From NCBI GenBank assembly GCA_023955225.1, contig JAGSGJ010000010.1, forward strand, positions 1-52,584: a DNA stretch of 52,584 nucleotides, written 5' to 3'. The notes below the pieces were generated by a model. The model made no database searches and was not told the DNA's origin. It saw only the letters and a program-made list of their open reading frames with translations. The translations under genes were made by a program, and so were the position numbers. This document shows positions 14,426 through 23,178 of the stretch, one piece after another. Position 1 is the stretch's first letter. Each line of letters opens with the position of its first letter. Origin of the DNA: Sulfurovum sp. (GTDB lineage Bacteria > Campylobacterota > Campylobacteria > Campylobacterales > Sulfurovaceae).

Positions 14426-15493
14426 ATGAAGATAAGAGCACAAAAACAAATTATAGAATCTATACTCATTAATTTACAACCTTTTTTAGAAAAAAAAGAT
14501 GCAAGTCAAATAACCTCACATATCTTGTTTACCACACAAGATAGTAAATGTATTATTAAAGCAACTGATTCAGAAATAGGTTTAAAAATTGTTACTGAAA
14601 ATATTAGTATAGAAGCAGAAGGATCGTTTACTGCACATGGTAAAAAGCTTCTAGATATTATACGTATACTTAAAGATGACGAAATCACATTGGAACTTTT
14701 AGACAATACACTTATTATCAAACAAAAACATTCTAAATTTAAACTTCCTACCTTTGATCCAAACTCTTATCCAACATTCCCAACGATAGAAGATAAACCT
14801 CAAATTTCTTTGGATTCTCTAAGTTTAATTCAAAATCTTAAAAAAATCTCTCCAGCAATTGATACAAACAATCCAAAGTTTGAACTCAATGGTGCTTTGA
14901 TCAATATAAAAAACAATGGAACTGATTTAGTAGGGACTGACACCAGAAGATTGGCTATAGCAACTATACCAGGTAACAACAGTGAAGCACTTTCTTTAAT
15001 TGTGCCTAAAAAAGCTATCTTGGAAATTCAAAAATTGTTTTTAGATCAAATAGATATCTTTTTTGATGAAACAAATCTTATTATTACAAATGAAAATTAT
15101 TATTTTTATACAAGATTAATCAATGGTAAATTCCCGGATTATCAGCGTATTATTCCAACAACGACGAAACATCAGATCACTCTTCCTAAAAAAGAGATGA
15201 TCGATGCGATAAAAATGATCACTACTATTTCTCAAGAGATAAAAATGACACTTTTATCTGATACGATTATTTTTAATTCATTAAGTGCAGATAATGTAGA
15301 AGCTAAAACGGAATTAGAACTCAATACAGGTTTAAATGATAAATTTGAACTTTCATTCAACAGTAAATATATATTGGATTTCATTTCACAAACCAATAAA
15401 AATGAATTTACTATTGAATTTAATGAACCATCTCTACCATTTATTGTTAAAGACGATAATTTTATTACAATCATCATGCCAATTGTGGCATAA
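14426..15493 (+). CDS. dnaN: DNA polymerase III beta sliding clamp
   Basis: Forms the ring that tethers Pol III to DNA. The 355 residues align by pattern with the three clamp repeats. The conserved DTRRLA loop at the start of the second half is present (GTDTRRLAIATIP), and the protein ends with the usual I-MPIVA C-terminus that lines the protein-binding pocket. It follows dnaA across the oriC2-like gap and is 16 bases upstream of pyrG, so it likely shares transcripts with pyrG and recJ. Confidence 0.96.
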   Translation: MKIRAQKQIIESILINLQPFLEKKDASQITSHILFTTQDSKCIIKATDSEIGLKIVTENISIEAEGSFTAHGKKLLDIIRILKDDEITLELLDNTLIIKQKHSKFKLPTFDPNSYPTFPTIEDKPQISLDSLSLIQNLKKISPAIDTNNPKFELNGALINIKNNGTDLVGTDTRRLAIATIPGNNSEALSLIVPKKAILEIQKLFLDQIDIFFDETNLIITNENYYFYTRLINGKFPDYQRIIPTTTKHQITLPKKEMIDAIKMITTISQEIKMTLLSDTIIFNSLSADNVEAKTELELNTGLNDKFELSFNSKYILDFISQTNKNEFTIEFNEPSLPFIVKDDNFITIIMPIVA

Positions 15494-15508
15494 AAGGAAA
15501 AACGTTAT

Positions 15509-17140
15509 ATGAGTGAAAATAAAACAAAATATATTTTTGTTACTGGTGGAGTACTTTCTTCTTTAGGAAAAGGTATTACTGCTGCGAGTGTAGGAACATT
15601 ATTAAAACACACAGGACAACGTGTAGGCGTATTAAAACTTGATCCCTATATCAATGTTGACCCTGGTACCATGTCACCTTTAGAGCATGGTGAGGTTTTT
15701 GTGACTAAAGATGGTGCGGAAACAGATCTCGATCTAGGCCATTATGAAAGATTTTTAGATACATCACTGACACAAAAGAATAACTTTACAACAGGTCTTG
15801 TCTATAAAACTGTTATTGAAAATGAGCGTAAAGGGAAGTATCTTGGTAAAACAATCCAAGTTGTTCCTCATATTGTAAATGAAATTAAAGAGCGTATTGT
15901 AAGTGCGGGTGAAGGTAAAGATATTCTTATTGTAGAACTTGGTGGTACTACAGGCGATATCGAAGGTTTGCCATTTTTAGAAACCATCAGACAGATGAAA
16001 CATGAATTTGGTAAAACACAAGTGATGAATATTCATGTGACACTTTTACCTTATATCAAAACTGCCGGTGAACTTAAAACAAAACCAACACAACACTCAG
16101 TTCAAGAACTTAGACGTATAGGTATTGCACCTCATATGTTGGTACTTAGAGCAGAACAACCTGTTCCAGCAGATTTAAAAAGAAAAATAGCCTACGCTTG
16201 TGATGTGGATGAAGACTCAGTTATCGATGCTATCGATGCACCTACTATTTATGAAGTGCCGTTGAACTTTTTAAAACAAGATATGTTAACACCTATTTGT
16301 AAACAATTAGATCTTGAAAATTGTCAACCTAAAATGGATGAATGGGCAGACCTGGTACATAAAATCATTATGCCAAGTGCTGAAACTAAAATCGCCTTTG
16401 TTGGTAAATACTTAGATTTAAAAGAGTCTTACAAATCACTAACCGAAGCACTTATCCATGCAGGTGCACACTTAGATCATAAAGTTAACATTAAATGGGT
16501 TGACTCTGAGAAAGTAGAAGATGATGGTGCACAAAAATATTTGAATGATTGTGATGGTATTTTGGTTGCAGGCGGTTTTGGTGAACGTGGTGTTGAAGGT
16601 AAAATTCAAGCAATTCAATATGCAAGAGAAAACAAAATACCATTTTTAGGTATTTGTCTGGGTATGCAGCTTTCTATGATTGAATTTGGTCGTAATGTGC
16701 TTGGACTTGAAGATGCAAATTCTGTAGAATTTGATGCAAACGCTGCTAATCCTATGATTTATCTGATTGATGAATTTATAGATGCGAGTGGTTCTAAACA
16801 AGTGAGAACTACTACATCTCCAATGGGTGGAACCATGCGTCTTGGTGAGTACGAATGTGAAACAAAAGAAGGTTCAAATCTTAGAGCTGCTTATGATGCA
16901 CCTATCATTTTTGAAAGACATAGACACCGTTATGAAGCAAACCCTAAATACAGAGAAGCATTAGAAGCCAATGGTATGGATATTACCGGTGAATCTCATG
17001 GACTGATCGAAGCAGTAGAAGTGAAAGATCATCCTTGGTTCCTAGGTGTACAATTTCATCCGGAATTTACTTCTAGACTTCAAAATCCAAATCCATCTAT
17101 TTTAGCTTTTGTGAACGCAGCAATTCAATATAAAAAATAG
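15509..17140 (+). CDS. pyrG: CTP synthase
   Basis: Converts UTP to CTP using glutamine. The 543 residues comprise the N-terminal synthase domain (GGVLSSLGKGITAASVG at about 14-30, LDPYINVDPGTMSPLEHGEVFVT) and the C-terminal class I amidotransferase domain, with the nucleophile Cys in FLGICLGMQ and the His-Glu pair in VQFHPEF. Length is standard. Its stop codon TAG is immediately followed by the ATG of recJ. The usual third gene after dnaA-dnaN in Campylobacter is gyrB, so this order differs. Confidence 0.98.
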   Translation: MSENKTKYIFVTGGVLSSLGKGITAASVGTLLKHTGQRVGVLKLDPYINVDPGTMSPLEHGEVFVTKDGAETDLDLGHYERFLDTSLTQKNNFTTGLVYKTVIENERKGKYLGKTIQVVPHIVNEIKERIVSAGEGKDILIVELGGTTGDIEGLPFLETIRQMKHEFGKTQVMNIHVTLLPYIKTAGELKTKPTQHSVQELRRIGIAPHMLVLRAEQPVPADLKRKIAYACDVDEDSVIDAIDAPTIYEVPLNFLKQDMLTPICKQLDLENCQPKMDEWADLVHKIIMPSAETKIAFVGKYLDLKESYKSLTEALIHAGAHLDHKVNIKWVDSEKVEDDGAQKYLNDCDGILVAGGFGERGVEGKIQAIQYARENKIPFLGICLGMQLSMIEFGRNVLGLEDANSVEFDANAANPMIYLIDEFIDASGSKQVRTTTSPMGGTMRLGEYECETKEGSNLRAAYDAPIIFERHRHRYEANPKYREALEANGMDITGESHGLIEAVEVKDHPWFLGVQFHPEFTSRLQNPNPSILAFVNAAIQYKK

Positions 17141-18733
17141 ATGGTTAAGCCATTAACGCTTACAGGGTTAAAATTACTTTTGACCGAGCGCTTTGAAGAG
17201 GGTTTCCTCTCTTTGCGTGATCTCCCTCAACCTTCCTCATTTAAAGATATGGATAAAGCGACAGAACGCATCGTTTATGCCATTCAAAATAAAGAAAAAA
17301 TAACCATTATCGGTGATTATGATGTAGATGGTGTGACCTCTACAACTTTGATGAAACTTTTTTTCGATGAAATTAATTATCCTATTGAATGGATCATACC
17401 TAACCGTTTTAGAGATGGCTATGGACTCTCAGCCAATATTATACCCCGTATACTTGGTACAGATTTGGCAATTACAGTAGATAACGGTATTTCTGCTGTT
17501 TATGCAGCTAAACTTTGTAAAGAAGAGGGGATAGAACTTATTATTACAGACCATCATCTTTTAGCTCCGGAAGTACCAGAGTGTTTTGCCATAATAGATC
17601 AAAAACAAGAGGAATGTACTTTCCCTTACTCTGATGTCTGTGGGGCACAAATTGCCTGGTATCTCATTGCATCACTTAAAAATGCATTAAAAATTAAAAT
17701 GAACATGATGTCTTATATGGAACTTGTGGCTATTGCCATCATTGCAGATATGATGCCATTACAACATATAAATAGAGCGATGGTTGAAGCGGGCATAAAA
17801 GCACTTAATAAGAGTAGTAAACCTGCTATAAAAGCTTTTTTAGAACATAGCGGGAAAGAGAGTCTTAATGCGGATGATATAGGTTTTTTCCTGGCACCGT
17901 TACTTAACAGTGCAGGACGCATGGAAGATGCATCCTATGCTGTAGATTTTTTAGCTTCAACCAATATCTATGATGCAAGAGTAAGATTGGAAAGACTCAA
18001 AGAGTTTAATACGCTTAGAAAAGCTACAGAACAGGACATCACAGAAAAAGCTATGCTACAAGTGAACCCCAACGATGAAGTGATTGTGGTAGGTGGAGTG
18101 TACTGGCATGAGGGTGTGGTGGGCATTGTGGCTGCACGCGTGGCACGTCAACATGAAAAACCCTGTATCATACTTTCTCAGAGTGAAGAGGGTGTACTTA
18201 AAGGAAGTGGACGGAGTTTTGGAGAGTGTGACTTGTTTGGCATTGTAAGTGGCTGTAGGGGGCACTTAGATAAGTTTGGAGGACACCAGGCAGCCATTGG
18301 CCTTTCTATGAAAAAAGAGAGCTTAGAAGCCTTTAAAGAACAACTTCAAAAAAACTTCCTATCAGGCGGCTATGTCAAAGAAGTGATTGATCCAGATATC
18401 GTAGGAAAACTACACTTCAAAGACATCTCTTTTGACCTCACGACTTTAGTGAAAATATTTGAGCCCTACGGACAAGGAAACCCCACCCCAAAGTTCATCT
18501 CTACAAATATAGAAATCCTCCAGGCAGACACTATGGGAAAAGAAGGTGAACACTTACGCTTCTCTTTTGCCCAAGAAGGTATAGTCATGGCAGGTGTACA
18601 GTTTAAAACACGTGAAGTCTACGAGGTTGGTTCTAAAGTGGATGTGATTTATACAGTGAATGAAAATCATTTTAGAGGAAAGGTTACTTTGCAGTTGATG
18701 GTGGAGAAGGTTTTGCTACAGAAAAAAGTGTGA
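17141..18733 (+). CDS. recJ: Single-stranded-DNA exonuclease RecJ
   Basis: A 5'-3' ssDNA exonuclease for recombination and repair. The 530 residues contain the DHH phosphoesterase motifs GDYDVDGVTS (about 58-67) and TDHHLL, the NSAGRMEDA segment, the DHHA1 motif GSGRS-x-GG-HQAAIG and a C-terminal OB-like part with EPYGQGNPTP. ATG 17141 directly follows the pyrG stop with no gap, so translation is probably coupled to pyrG. It is the last gene of the dnaN-pyrG-recJ run, with inverted repeats following. Confidence 0.95.
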   Translation: MVKPLTLTGLKLLLTERFEEGFLSLRDLPQPSSFKDMDKATERIVYAIQNKEKITIIGDYDVDGVTSTTLMKLFFDEINYPIEWIIPNRFRDGYGLSANIIPRILGTDLAITVDNGISAVYAAKLCKEEGIELIITDHHLLAPEVPECFAIIDQKQEECTFPYSDVCGAQIAWYLIASLKNALKIKMNMMSYMELVAIAIIADMMPLQHINRAMVEAGIKALNKSSKPAIKAFLEHSGKESLNADDIGFFLAPLLNSAGRMEDASYAVDFLASTNIYDARVRLERLKEFNTLRKATEQDITEKAMLQVNPNDEVIVVGGVYWHEGVVGIVAARVARQHEKPCIILSQSEEGVLKGSGRSFGECDLFGIVSGCRGHLDKFGGHQAAIGLSMKKESLEAFKEQLQKNFLSGGYVKEVIDPDIVGKLHFKDISFDLTTLVKIFEPYGQGNPTPKFISTNIEILQADTMGKEGEHLRFSFAQEGIVMAGVQFKTREVYEVGSKVDVIYTVNENHFRGKVTLQLMVEKVLLQKKV

Positions 18734-18737
18734 ATTT

Positions 18738-18823
18738 AATAGTATTAAAACAGATAAGTGTATTCAAAGGAGGATTACAATAAAAAATTATTGTAAAGTT
18801 GAGTATCTGTTTTAATAGCTATT
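18738..18823. repeat. Large nested inverted repeat after recJ
   Basis: A perfect 14-bp pair, TATTAAAACAGATA 18743-18756 and TATCTGTTTTAATA 18804-18817, extends by AATAG/CTATT (one-base bulge) to about 19 pairs. Inside it lies a second perfect hairpin, TTACAATAA 18775-18783 / TTATTGTAA 18788-18796 with an AAAA loop. A perfect Shine-Dalgarno-like AAAGGAGG (18765-18772) sits unpaired between the two stems, but no start codon follows it. It could be a small mobile-element relic, a structured RNA or an elaborate transcript end. Confidence 0.7.
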
Positions 18824-18921
18824 GATCCATTTTGTGTGATGGATAAGGTAGTATAACCGAGTATTTAGAAAAAATAAACATTATATTGATGATTTTTTAA
18901 TCATTATTGCTTGGGGAGAGA

Positions 18922-18954
18922 AATAAGCCTATGTTTGTTAAATCATAGGCTTAT
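18922..18954 (-). terminator. Terminator hairpin of nifU
   Basis: ATAAGCCTATG and CATAGGCTTAT form a perfect 11-bp stem with a 10-base loop, just beyond the nifU stop. On the minus strand it is followed by a T-rich run (TTATTTCTCT). The bases between this and the nested repeat (18824-18921) are AT-rich, with one short ATGATT/AATCAT repeat. Confidence 0.6.
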
Positions 18955-18959
18955 AAAGA

Positions 18960-19940
18960 TTAGATAGGTAAAACTCTGATATTTTCGTCTAGTTTTTCTT
19001 TTAAAATGTTCTCTATAGCGAAAAGTGTACCTGTACTTGAACTTGCACAACCAGAACAAGCACCTAAGTAACGGATATAAATGTCAAAGTTTACACCGTT
19101 TTCTTTGATGTCAAGTATTTCCATATCACCACCATCCATGATAAGCATTTGTCTAATATGCTCATCTACAACTTTATCCACCGCTTTGATACGTTGAACG
19201 ATAGTCATTTGTGCAAAATCAGCACCAGCACCAGCACTGGCAGCATTACCAAGTGTTGCACCAGCAGCCATTTTTTCTTTTTCATGTTCTTCTAACAAGT
19301 CTACAAGATACACATCTTTCGCTTCGTGTCCACCAGGCTTGATACATGATTTACAAAATGCACCCGCTTTAGTATAGTCTGTTATTTGTTCAACAGTAGT
19401 AAGGTCGTTAAGACGGATCACTTCTTGAAGTGTAGAAAGTGTGATACGTGCACATTCACATACGATTACTTCTTCTTCGAAGCTCTCCATATCTACACCT
19501 TTGTACTGTGCTGCAGCTTTTTTTATAACATCATAAGCCATAACAGAACAGTGCATTTTTTGTGGTGGTACTGCAGGAGTGTCTGCATCATCACGCATAG
19601 CCATTTCAACATCGATGTTTGTGATCTTTACAGCTTCATCCACTGTTTTGTCTTTACAAAGTTCAGCCATAGTGTCTGAAGATGCAATAGCCGTACCACA
19701 ACCAAAACTTTTAAATTTAGATGAAAGAATTTTGTCTGTTTTAGGATCAACTGCCCAGTAAAGTCTTACGGCATCTCCACAACTCTCTGCACCAAAGTCA
19801 GCAACGATGAGTTTAGCACCCATTTCTTTAGCTTTTTCTTCTGTGATCTCACCCATATTCTGTGGGTTGTTCATTAAATTTGTTACTTTATCGCTGTACT
19901 CATCCCAGATGGTACCGCCTACTAAACTATCTATTCCCAT
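18960..19940 (-). CDS. nifU: Fe-S cluster assembly scaffold NifU
   Basis: A scaffold on which NifS-derived sulfur and iron are built into clusters. The 326 residues show the complete three-domain form: an N-terminal IscU-like domain with conserved Cys in ADFGAESCGD, SFGCGTAIASSD and KMHCSVMA (residues 1-140), a central BFD-type [2Fe-2S] domain with Cys in VIVCECARITL and FCKSCIKPGG (about 155-210), and a C-terminal NifU domain with CSGCASSSTGTL (about 295-306). In Campylobacterota NifSU serve housekeeping assembly, not only nitrogenase. It lies 25 bases after nifS. Confidence 0.96.
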   Translation of the reverse strand: MGIDSLVGGTIWDEYSDKVTNLMNNPQNMGEITEEKAKEMGAKLIVADFGAESCGDAVRLYWAVDPKTDKILSSKFKSFGCGTAIASSDTMAELCKDKTVDEAVKITNIDVEMAMRDDADTPAVPPQKMHCSVMAYDVIKKAAAQYKGVDMESFEEEVIVCECARITLSTLQEVIRLNDLTTVEQITDYTKAGAFCKSCIKPGGHEAKDVYLVDLLEEHEKEKMAAGATLGNAASAGAGADFAQMTIVQRIKAVDKVVDEHIRQMLIMDGGDMEILDIKENGVNFDIYIRYLGACSGCASSSTGTLFAIENILKEKLDENIRVLPI

Positions 19941-19965
19941 AATATATCCTTTATTATTCTATCTA

Positions 19966-21171
19966 TTAATGGTGATGAGAGTCTAATCCACTCTCATGAC
20001 CTTCTGGTGCGTATGCGTATGAACTTGAGATTCCTCTAAGTCTTAAAACGGCTGCATTAACTACGTTAAGTGTGTAGTCTAACTCATCTTGTGTGGTATA
20101 ACGGCTCAGTGAAAAACGGATGGCAGTATGTGCCAGGTCTTCTGCTGCACCGATGGCTTCCATAACCGAGTTTGCTTCCAAGTCTTCACTTGCACAAGCA
20201 GAACCTGTACTCGCACCGATACCTGAACGGTTAAGATCCCATAACATTGATTCACCTTCGATACCTCTAAATGAAATGAGGATCGTGTTTGGTGTTCTTT
20301 TGTTTCTTGGTGTTACAACAAATGTATCTTCTATTTTGAGGAGTTCATCTTCAAAATTATCTCTCATCTCTCTGATCTCTGACATTTCAAAGTCAAGTGC
20401 ATCGATAGCTTGTTCCATTGCTTTACCCATACCTACGATACCAGCAACATTGAGTGTACCTGAACGGTATCCACCCATTTGTGCACCACCATGAAGCAGA
20501 GGCATAAGTTCTTTACCTTTTTTCATATACAAGGCACCTACACCTTTAGGTCCATGGAACTTATGTGCTGAGAATGTAAGGTAGTCAACATTAAATGATT
20601 GTACATCTACAGGAGTTTTACCTATGGCTTGTACCGCATCTGTGTGGAAAAGTACATTGTGCTTTTCACAGATGTTACCTATCTCTTGTACCGGGAAAAT
20701 GGCACCTGTTTCATTGTTCGCCCACATAACAGATACAAGAGCGGTTTTGTCAGTAATGCTGTCTTCTACCGTCTGTGCATCTATAAGTCCTTCATGGTTG
20801 ATAGGAAGGTAAGTGACTTTACATCCCATACTCTCTAAAAATCTTGCAGTTGCAATGATAGAAGGGTGTTCCACTTCTGAGATAATGATGTGATTTTTTT
20901 TACCTGTTAAAATGTATTCAAAATAGATACTTTTTAATACCCAGTTATTACTCTCTGTTGCACAAGAAGTGATGATAACAGAATCTTCTCTAGGAGAATG
21001 GATACCCGCATAGATCTTTTCCATACCGGTTTTTATACCCGGGTGTGTATCACTCGCAAATACGTGTAATGAGTTTGGATTGCCATACCTTTGTACAAAA
21101 TAAGGTTCCATCTCAGTGAAGACCAGAGGGTCAACGATAGTTGTTGCATTATTGTCTAGATAGACCTTCAT
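19966..21171 (-). CDS. nifS: Cysteine desulfurase NifS
   Basis: A PLP enzyme that releases sulfur from cysteine for Fe-S assembly. From ATG 21171 it is 401 residues, beginning MKVYLDNNATT, the conserved class V aminotransferase start. The PLP lysine is in SAHKFHGPKG and the catalytic Cys in GSACASEDLEANS. I chose this start over an upstream in-frame codon because AAAGGAG lies 7 bases before it. It forms an operon with nifU. The His-rich tail (SHHH at the end) is unusual and may bind metal. Confidence 0.96.
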   Translation of the reverse strand: MKVYLDNNATTIVDPLVFTEMEPYFVQRYGNPNSLHVFASDTHPGIKTGMEKIYAGIHSPREDSVIITSCATESNNWVLKSIYFEYILTGKKNHIIISEVEHPSIIATARFLESMGCKVTYLPINHEGLIDAQTVEDSITDKTALVSVMWANNETGAIFPVQEIGNICEKHNVLFHTDAVQAIGKTPVDVQSFNVDYLTFSAHKFHGPKGVGALYMKKGKELMPLLHGGAQMGGYRSGTLNVAGIVGMGKAMEQAIDALDFEMSEIREMRDNFEDELLKIEDTFVVTPRNKRTPNTILISFRGIEGESMLWDLNRSGIGASTGSACASEDLEANSVMEAIGAAEDLAHTAIRFSLSRYTTQDELDYTLNVVNAAVLRLRGISSSYAYAPEGHESGLDSHHH

Positions 21172-21248
21172 TAGCTTTCTCCTTTGAATAGAACAAAATC
21201 CCATTCAATTTAATTTTTTTTATTTATAACGATACTCATTTTAATTAA

Positions 21249-21283
21249 GACTAATTTAGTCCTAATTAGTTTTAAGCATAATA
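21249..21283 (-). promoter_or_regulatory. Candidate nifS promoter with operator palindromes
   Basis: Two overlapping palindromes, GACTAA-T-TTAGTC (21249-21261) and ACTAATT-N7-AATTAGT (21250-21270), lie next to a minus-strand TATTAT (21278-21283), where a repressor would block the start site. An alternative -10, TATAAA, lies further downstream near 21222. An iron- or Fe-S-responsive regulator would make sense but is not shown by the sequence. Confidence 0.4.
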
Positions 21284-21422
21284 CGCTGTTATTCTTAAAT
21301 TAACATAAAATTCTAACTTAAAGAGGACAGTTATACTCCGGATTAGACTATTTTTACTTGATTTATGTCAAAGAGAGAGTGTAAATAGGGATATCTTATA
21401 GAATTTATATGCAATAAACAAG

Positions 21423-21453
21423 AACCAAATACGGACATTGTCCGTTTTGGTTT
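21423..21453 (-). terminator. Terminator of folE
   Basis: AACCAAAtACGGAC and GTCCGTTTTGGTT form a stem of about 13 pairs with a 3-base loop, overlapping the folE stop codon. On the minus strand CTTGTTTATT follows. The core ACGGACA-T-TGTCCGT is a perfect palindrome. Confidence 0.65.
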
Positions 21454-22030
21454 AAAAATTTGAAGGGGTAGGGGTGTTGATAAGGTTATAAAATTCACTT
21501 CTTGTGCGTTCATCACTCTTGAAGAGACCACGAAGTGCAGAACTTACTGTCGTTGAGTTGATCTTTTGAACACCTCTCATCTCCATACACATATGACGCG
21601 CATGAACTACTACGGCTACTCCTTTAGGTTGAATAGTCTCTAAAATGGCATCTGCTATCTGTTCGGTCATCTGCTCTTGTATCTGTAAACGTCTGGCATA
21701 AACATTGACGATACGAGGAATTTTGGAAAGACCTACAACTTTACCGTCAGGTATGTATGCTACATGTGCACGTCCTATAATAGGAAGCATGTGATGTTCG
21801 CACATAGAGTAAAACTCGATGTCACGTACCAGTACCATTTCGTCATTACTTGTGCTAAAGAGTGCCTGGTTGAGTATCTCTTTGGGGTCTTGATCATACC
21901 CTTCTGTGAGAAACTTTAGGGCTTTGGCAACACGGGTAGGTGTTTTAAGTAAACCCTCACGTGTAGGGTCTTCTCCTAAAAGTTCAAGGACTTTGGTTAC
22001 CGCTTGTTCAAATTCTTCTTCTTTATTCAT
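21452..22030 (-). CDS. folE: GTP cyclohydrolase I
   Basis: Makes dihydroneopterin triphosphate from GTP, the first step of folate synthesis. The 192 residues show the zinc and catalytic motifs in order: Cys-His in YSMCEHHMLPIIG (about 75-87), VVGLSKIPRIVNVYARRLQIQE and the second zinc Cys in HARHMCMEMRGV. Length fits the bacterial enzyme. It is a single-gene unit ending in a strong hairpin; mutY lies 60 bases upstream on the same strand. Confidence 0.97.
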   Translation of the reverse strand: MNKEEEFEQAVTKVLELLGEDPTREGLLKTPTRVAKALKFLTEGYDQDPKEILNQALFSTSNDEMVLVRDIEFYSMCEHHMLPIIGRAHVAYIPDGKVVGLSKIPRIVNVYARRLQIQEQMTEQIADAILETIQPKGVAVVVHARHMCMEMRGVQKINSTTVSSALRGLFKSDERTRSEFYNLINTPTPSNF

Positions 22031-22091
22031 CGTATTAACCTAATATAGATATTTTTCACATTGTAGCTAAACCCAAATAAATTCATACCCG

Positions 22092-23042
22092 TTATAGATC
22101 TATTTGGCTGAACAATTTAACTATTTTTTCATCCACTTTTGAGATGGCGAGTTTCTGTATCTCTCTTTCACTAAAGTAATCCAACTGTTCAGGACGGTTT
22201 TCATAATAGACATAGACTTTACAGATGAGTTTGAAGTGTGTATAAGCATGATTCACTTCACCTATATACGCAGCAGCACAAAGTGGAGTTTCTACACTTT
22301 CAAATCCCCAAAGACCATGCAAGAATTTGCCTTTTCTCTGTGTAAGTGAGAGTTTATCATCATAGACATGGACAAGAATATTTTGTTCTCTGGTTGGCAC
22401 CACACGTTTCTTTTTTGTAGGATAAAGAGTAGGCTCCTCTTTTCCTTTGCAAATGTCATGAAGGGGACAGATCTCACACTTTGGATTTCTAGGTACACAG
22501 ATGGTTGCCCCTATATCCATCATCGCTTGGTTATAGTCAAAAGGATTGACTTTGTCTACCAAGTCGTAAGCAATCGCCCAAAGTTTTTTATCATTGGGTG
22601 TGCTGAGTTGATGTAAACGGCAAAGTATACGCTTAACATTGGCTTCCATAATGGGAACAGATTGGTTAAAGGCAAAGGCTGCGACTGCATGGGCTGTGTT
22701 TTTCCCAATACCGGGAAGTTTAATGAGTTCCTCTATGTCACGTGGAAGGGTATCTACAAGTGTAGCGGTCTTATGTAAATTTTTGGCACGATTGTAGTAG
22801 CCAAGTCCTTCCCACATTTTCAAGACATCATCCAGAGGTGCCTCTCCCAAACTTTTAAGTGTAGGAAAACGTTCAATAAAAGGAATATAGTAGCGTTCCA
22901 ACACGGTTTTAACTTGTGTTTGCTGAAGCATCACTTCAGAGAGGTAGATGTAATACGTTTCATCAGTGTTACGCCAGGGCAAGTCCAGTCGTCCATTTTG
23001 TTGGTACCAGTCTTGGATGTTTTGATGGGTTTGTTTATACAT
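22092..23042 (-). CDS. mutY: A/G-specific adenine glycosylase MutY
   Basis: Removes adenine mispaired with 8-oxoguanine. The 316 residues contain the helix-hairpin-helix LPGIGKNTAHAVAAFAF (about 107-123), the catalytic Asp region with MMDIGATICVP, and the [4Fe-4S] loop C-x6-C-x2-C-x5-C (CVPRNPKCEICPLHDIC, about 182-198). The C-terminal NUDIX-like 8-oxoG recognition domain is present but short, as in H. pylori. It depends on Fe-S assembly, and nifSU lie on the same strand close by. The start ATG 23042 is the first in frame. Confidence 0.95.
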   Translation of the reverse strand: MYKQTHQNIQDWYQQNGRLDLPWRNTDETYYIYLSEVMLQQTQVKTVLERYYIPFIERFPTLKSLGEAPLDDVLKMWEGLGYYNRAKNLHKTATLVDTLPRDIEELIKLPGIGKNTAHAVAAFAFNQSVPIMEANVKRILCRLHQLSTPNDKKLWAIAYDLVDKVNPFDYNQAMMDIGATICVPRNPKCEICPLHDICKGKEEPTLYPTKKKRVVPTREQNILVHVYDDKLSLTQRKGKFLHGLWGFESVETPLCAAAYIGEVNHAYTHFKLICKVYVYYENRPEQLDYFSEREIQKLAISKVDEKIVKLFSQIDL

Positions 23043-23178
23043 GATTGGATTATAACTTAATTATAGGACTATAATGTTTTCAAAATGAGAAGGATAATAG
23101 TTTACTTAATGGTTAAACACTTATTAATACAATTTTCATTATCATAAGAAATACTATTTAACAATATAAGGAGTTTAA

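Noticed and set aside
18765..18796. Small gene starting after AAAGGAGG in the nested repeat
   Set aside because: No ATG, GTG or TTG lies at a proper distance; the next codons run into a stop within the hairpin.
21205..21240. A Fur-box-like motif (gatactcatttta) near nifS
   Set aside because: Only half of the consensus is present; the neighbouring palindromes are a stronger operator candidate.
23120..23150. Fur-box-like AT-rich stretch (ttttcattatcat) upstream of the DUF302 operon
   Set aside because: The match to the 19-bp Fur consensus is poor, and such AT-rich strings are common in this genome.
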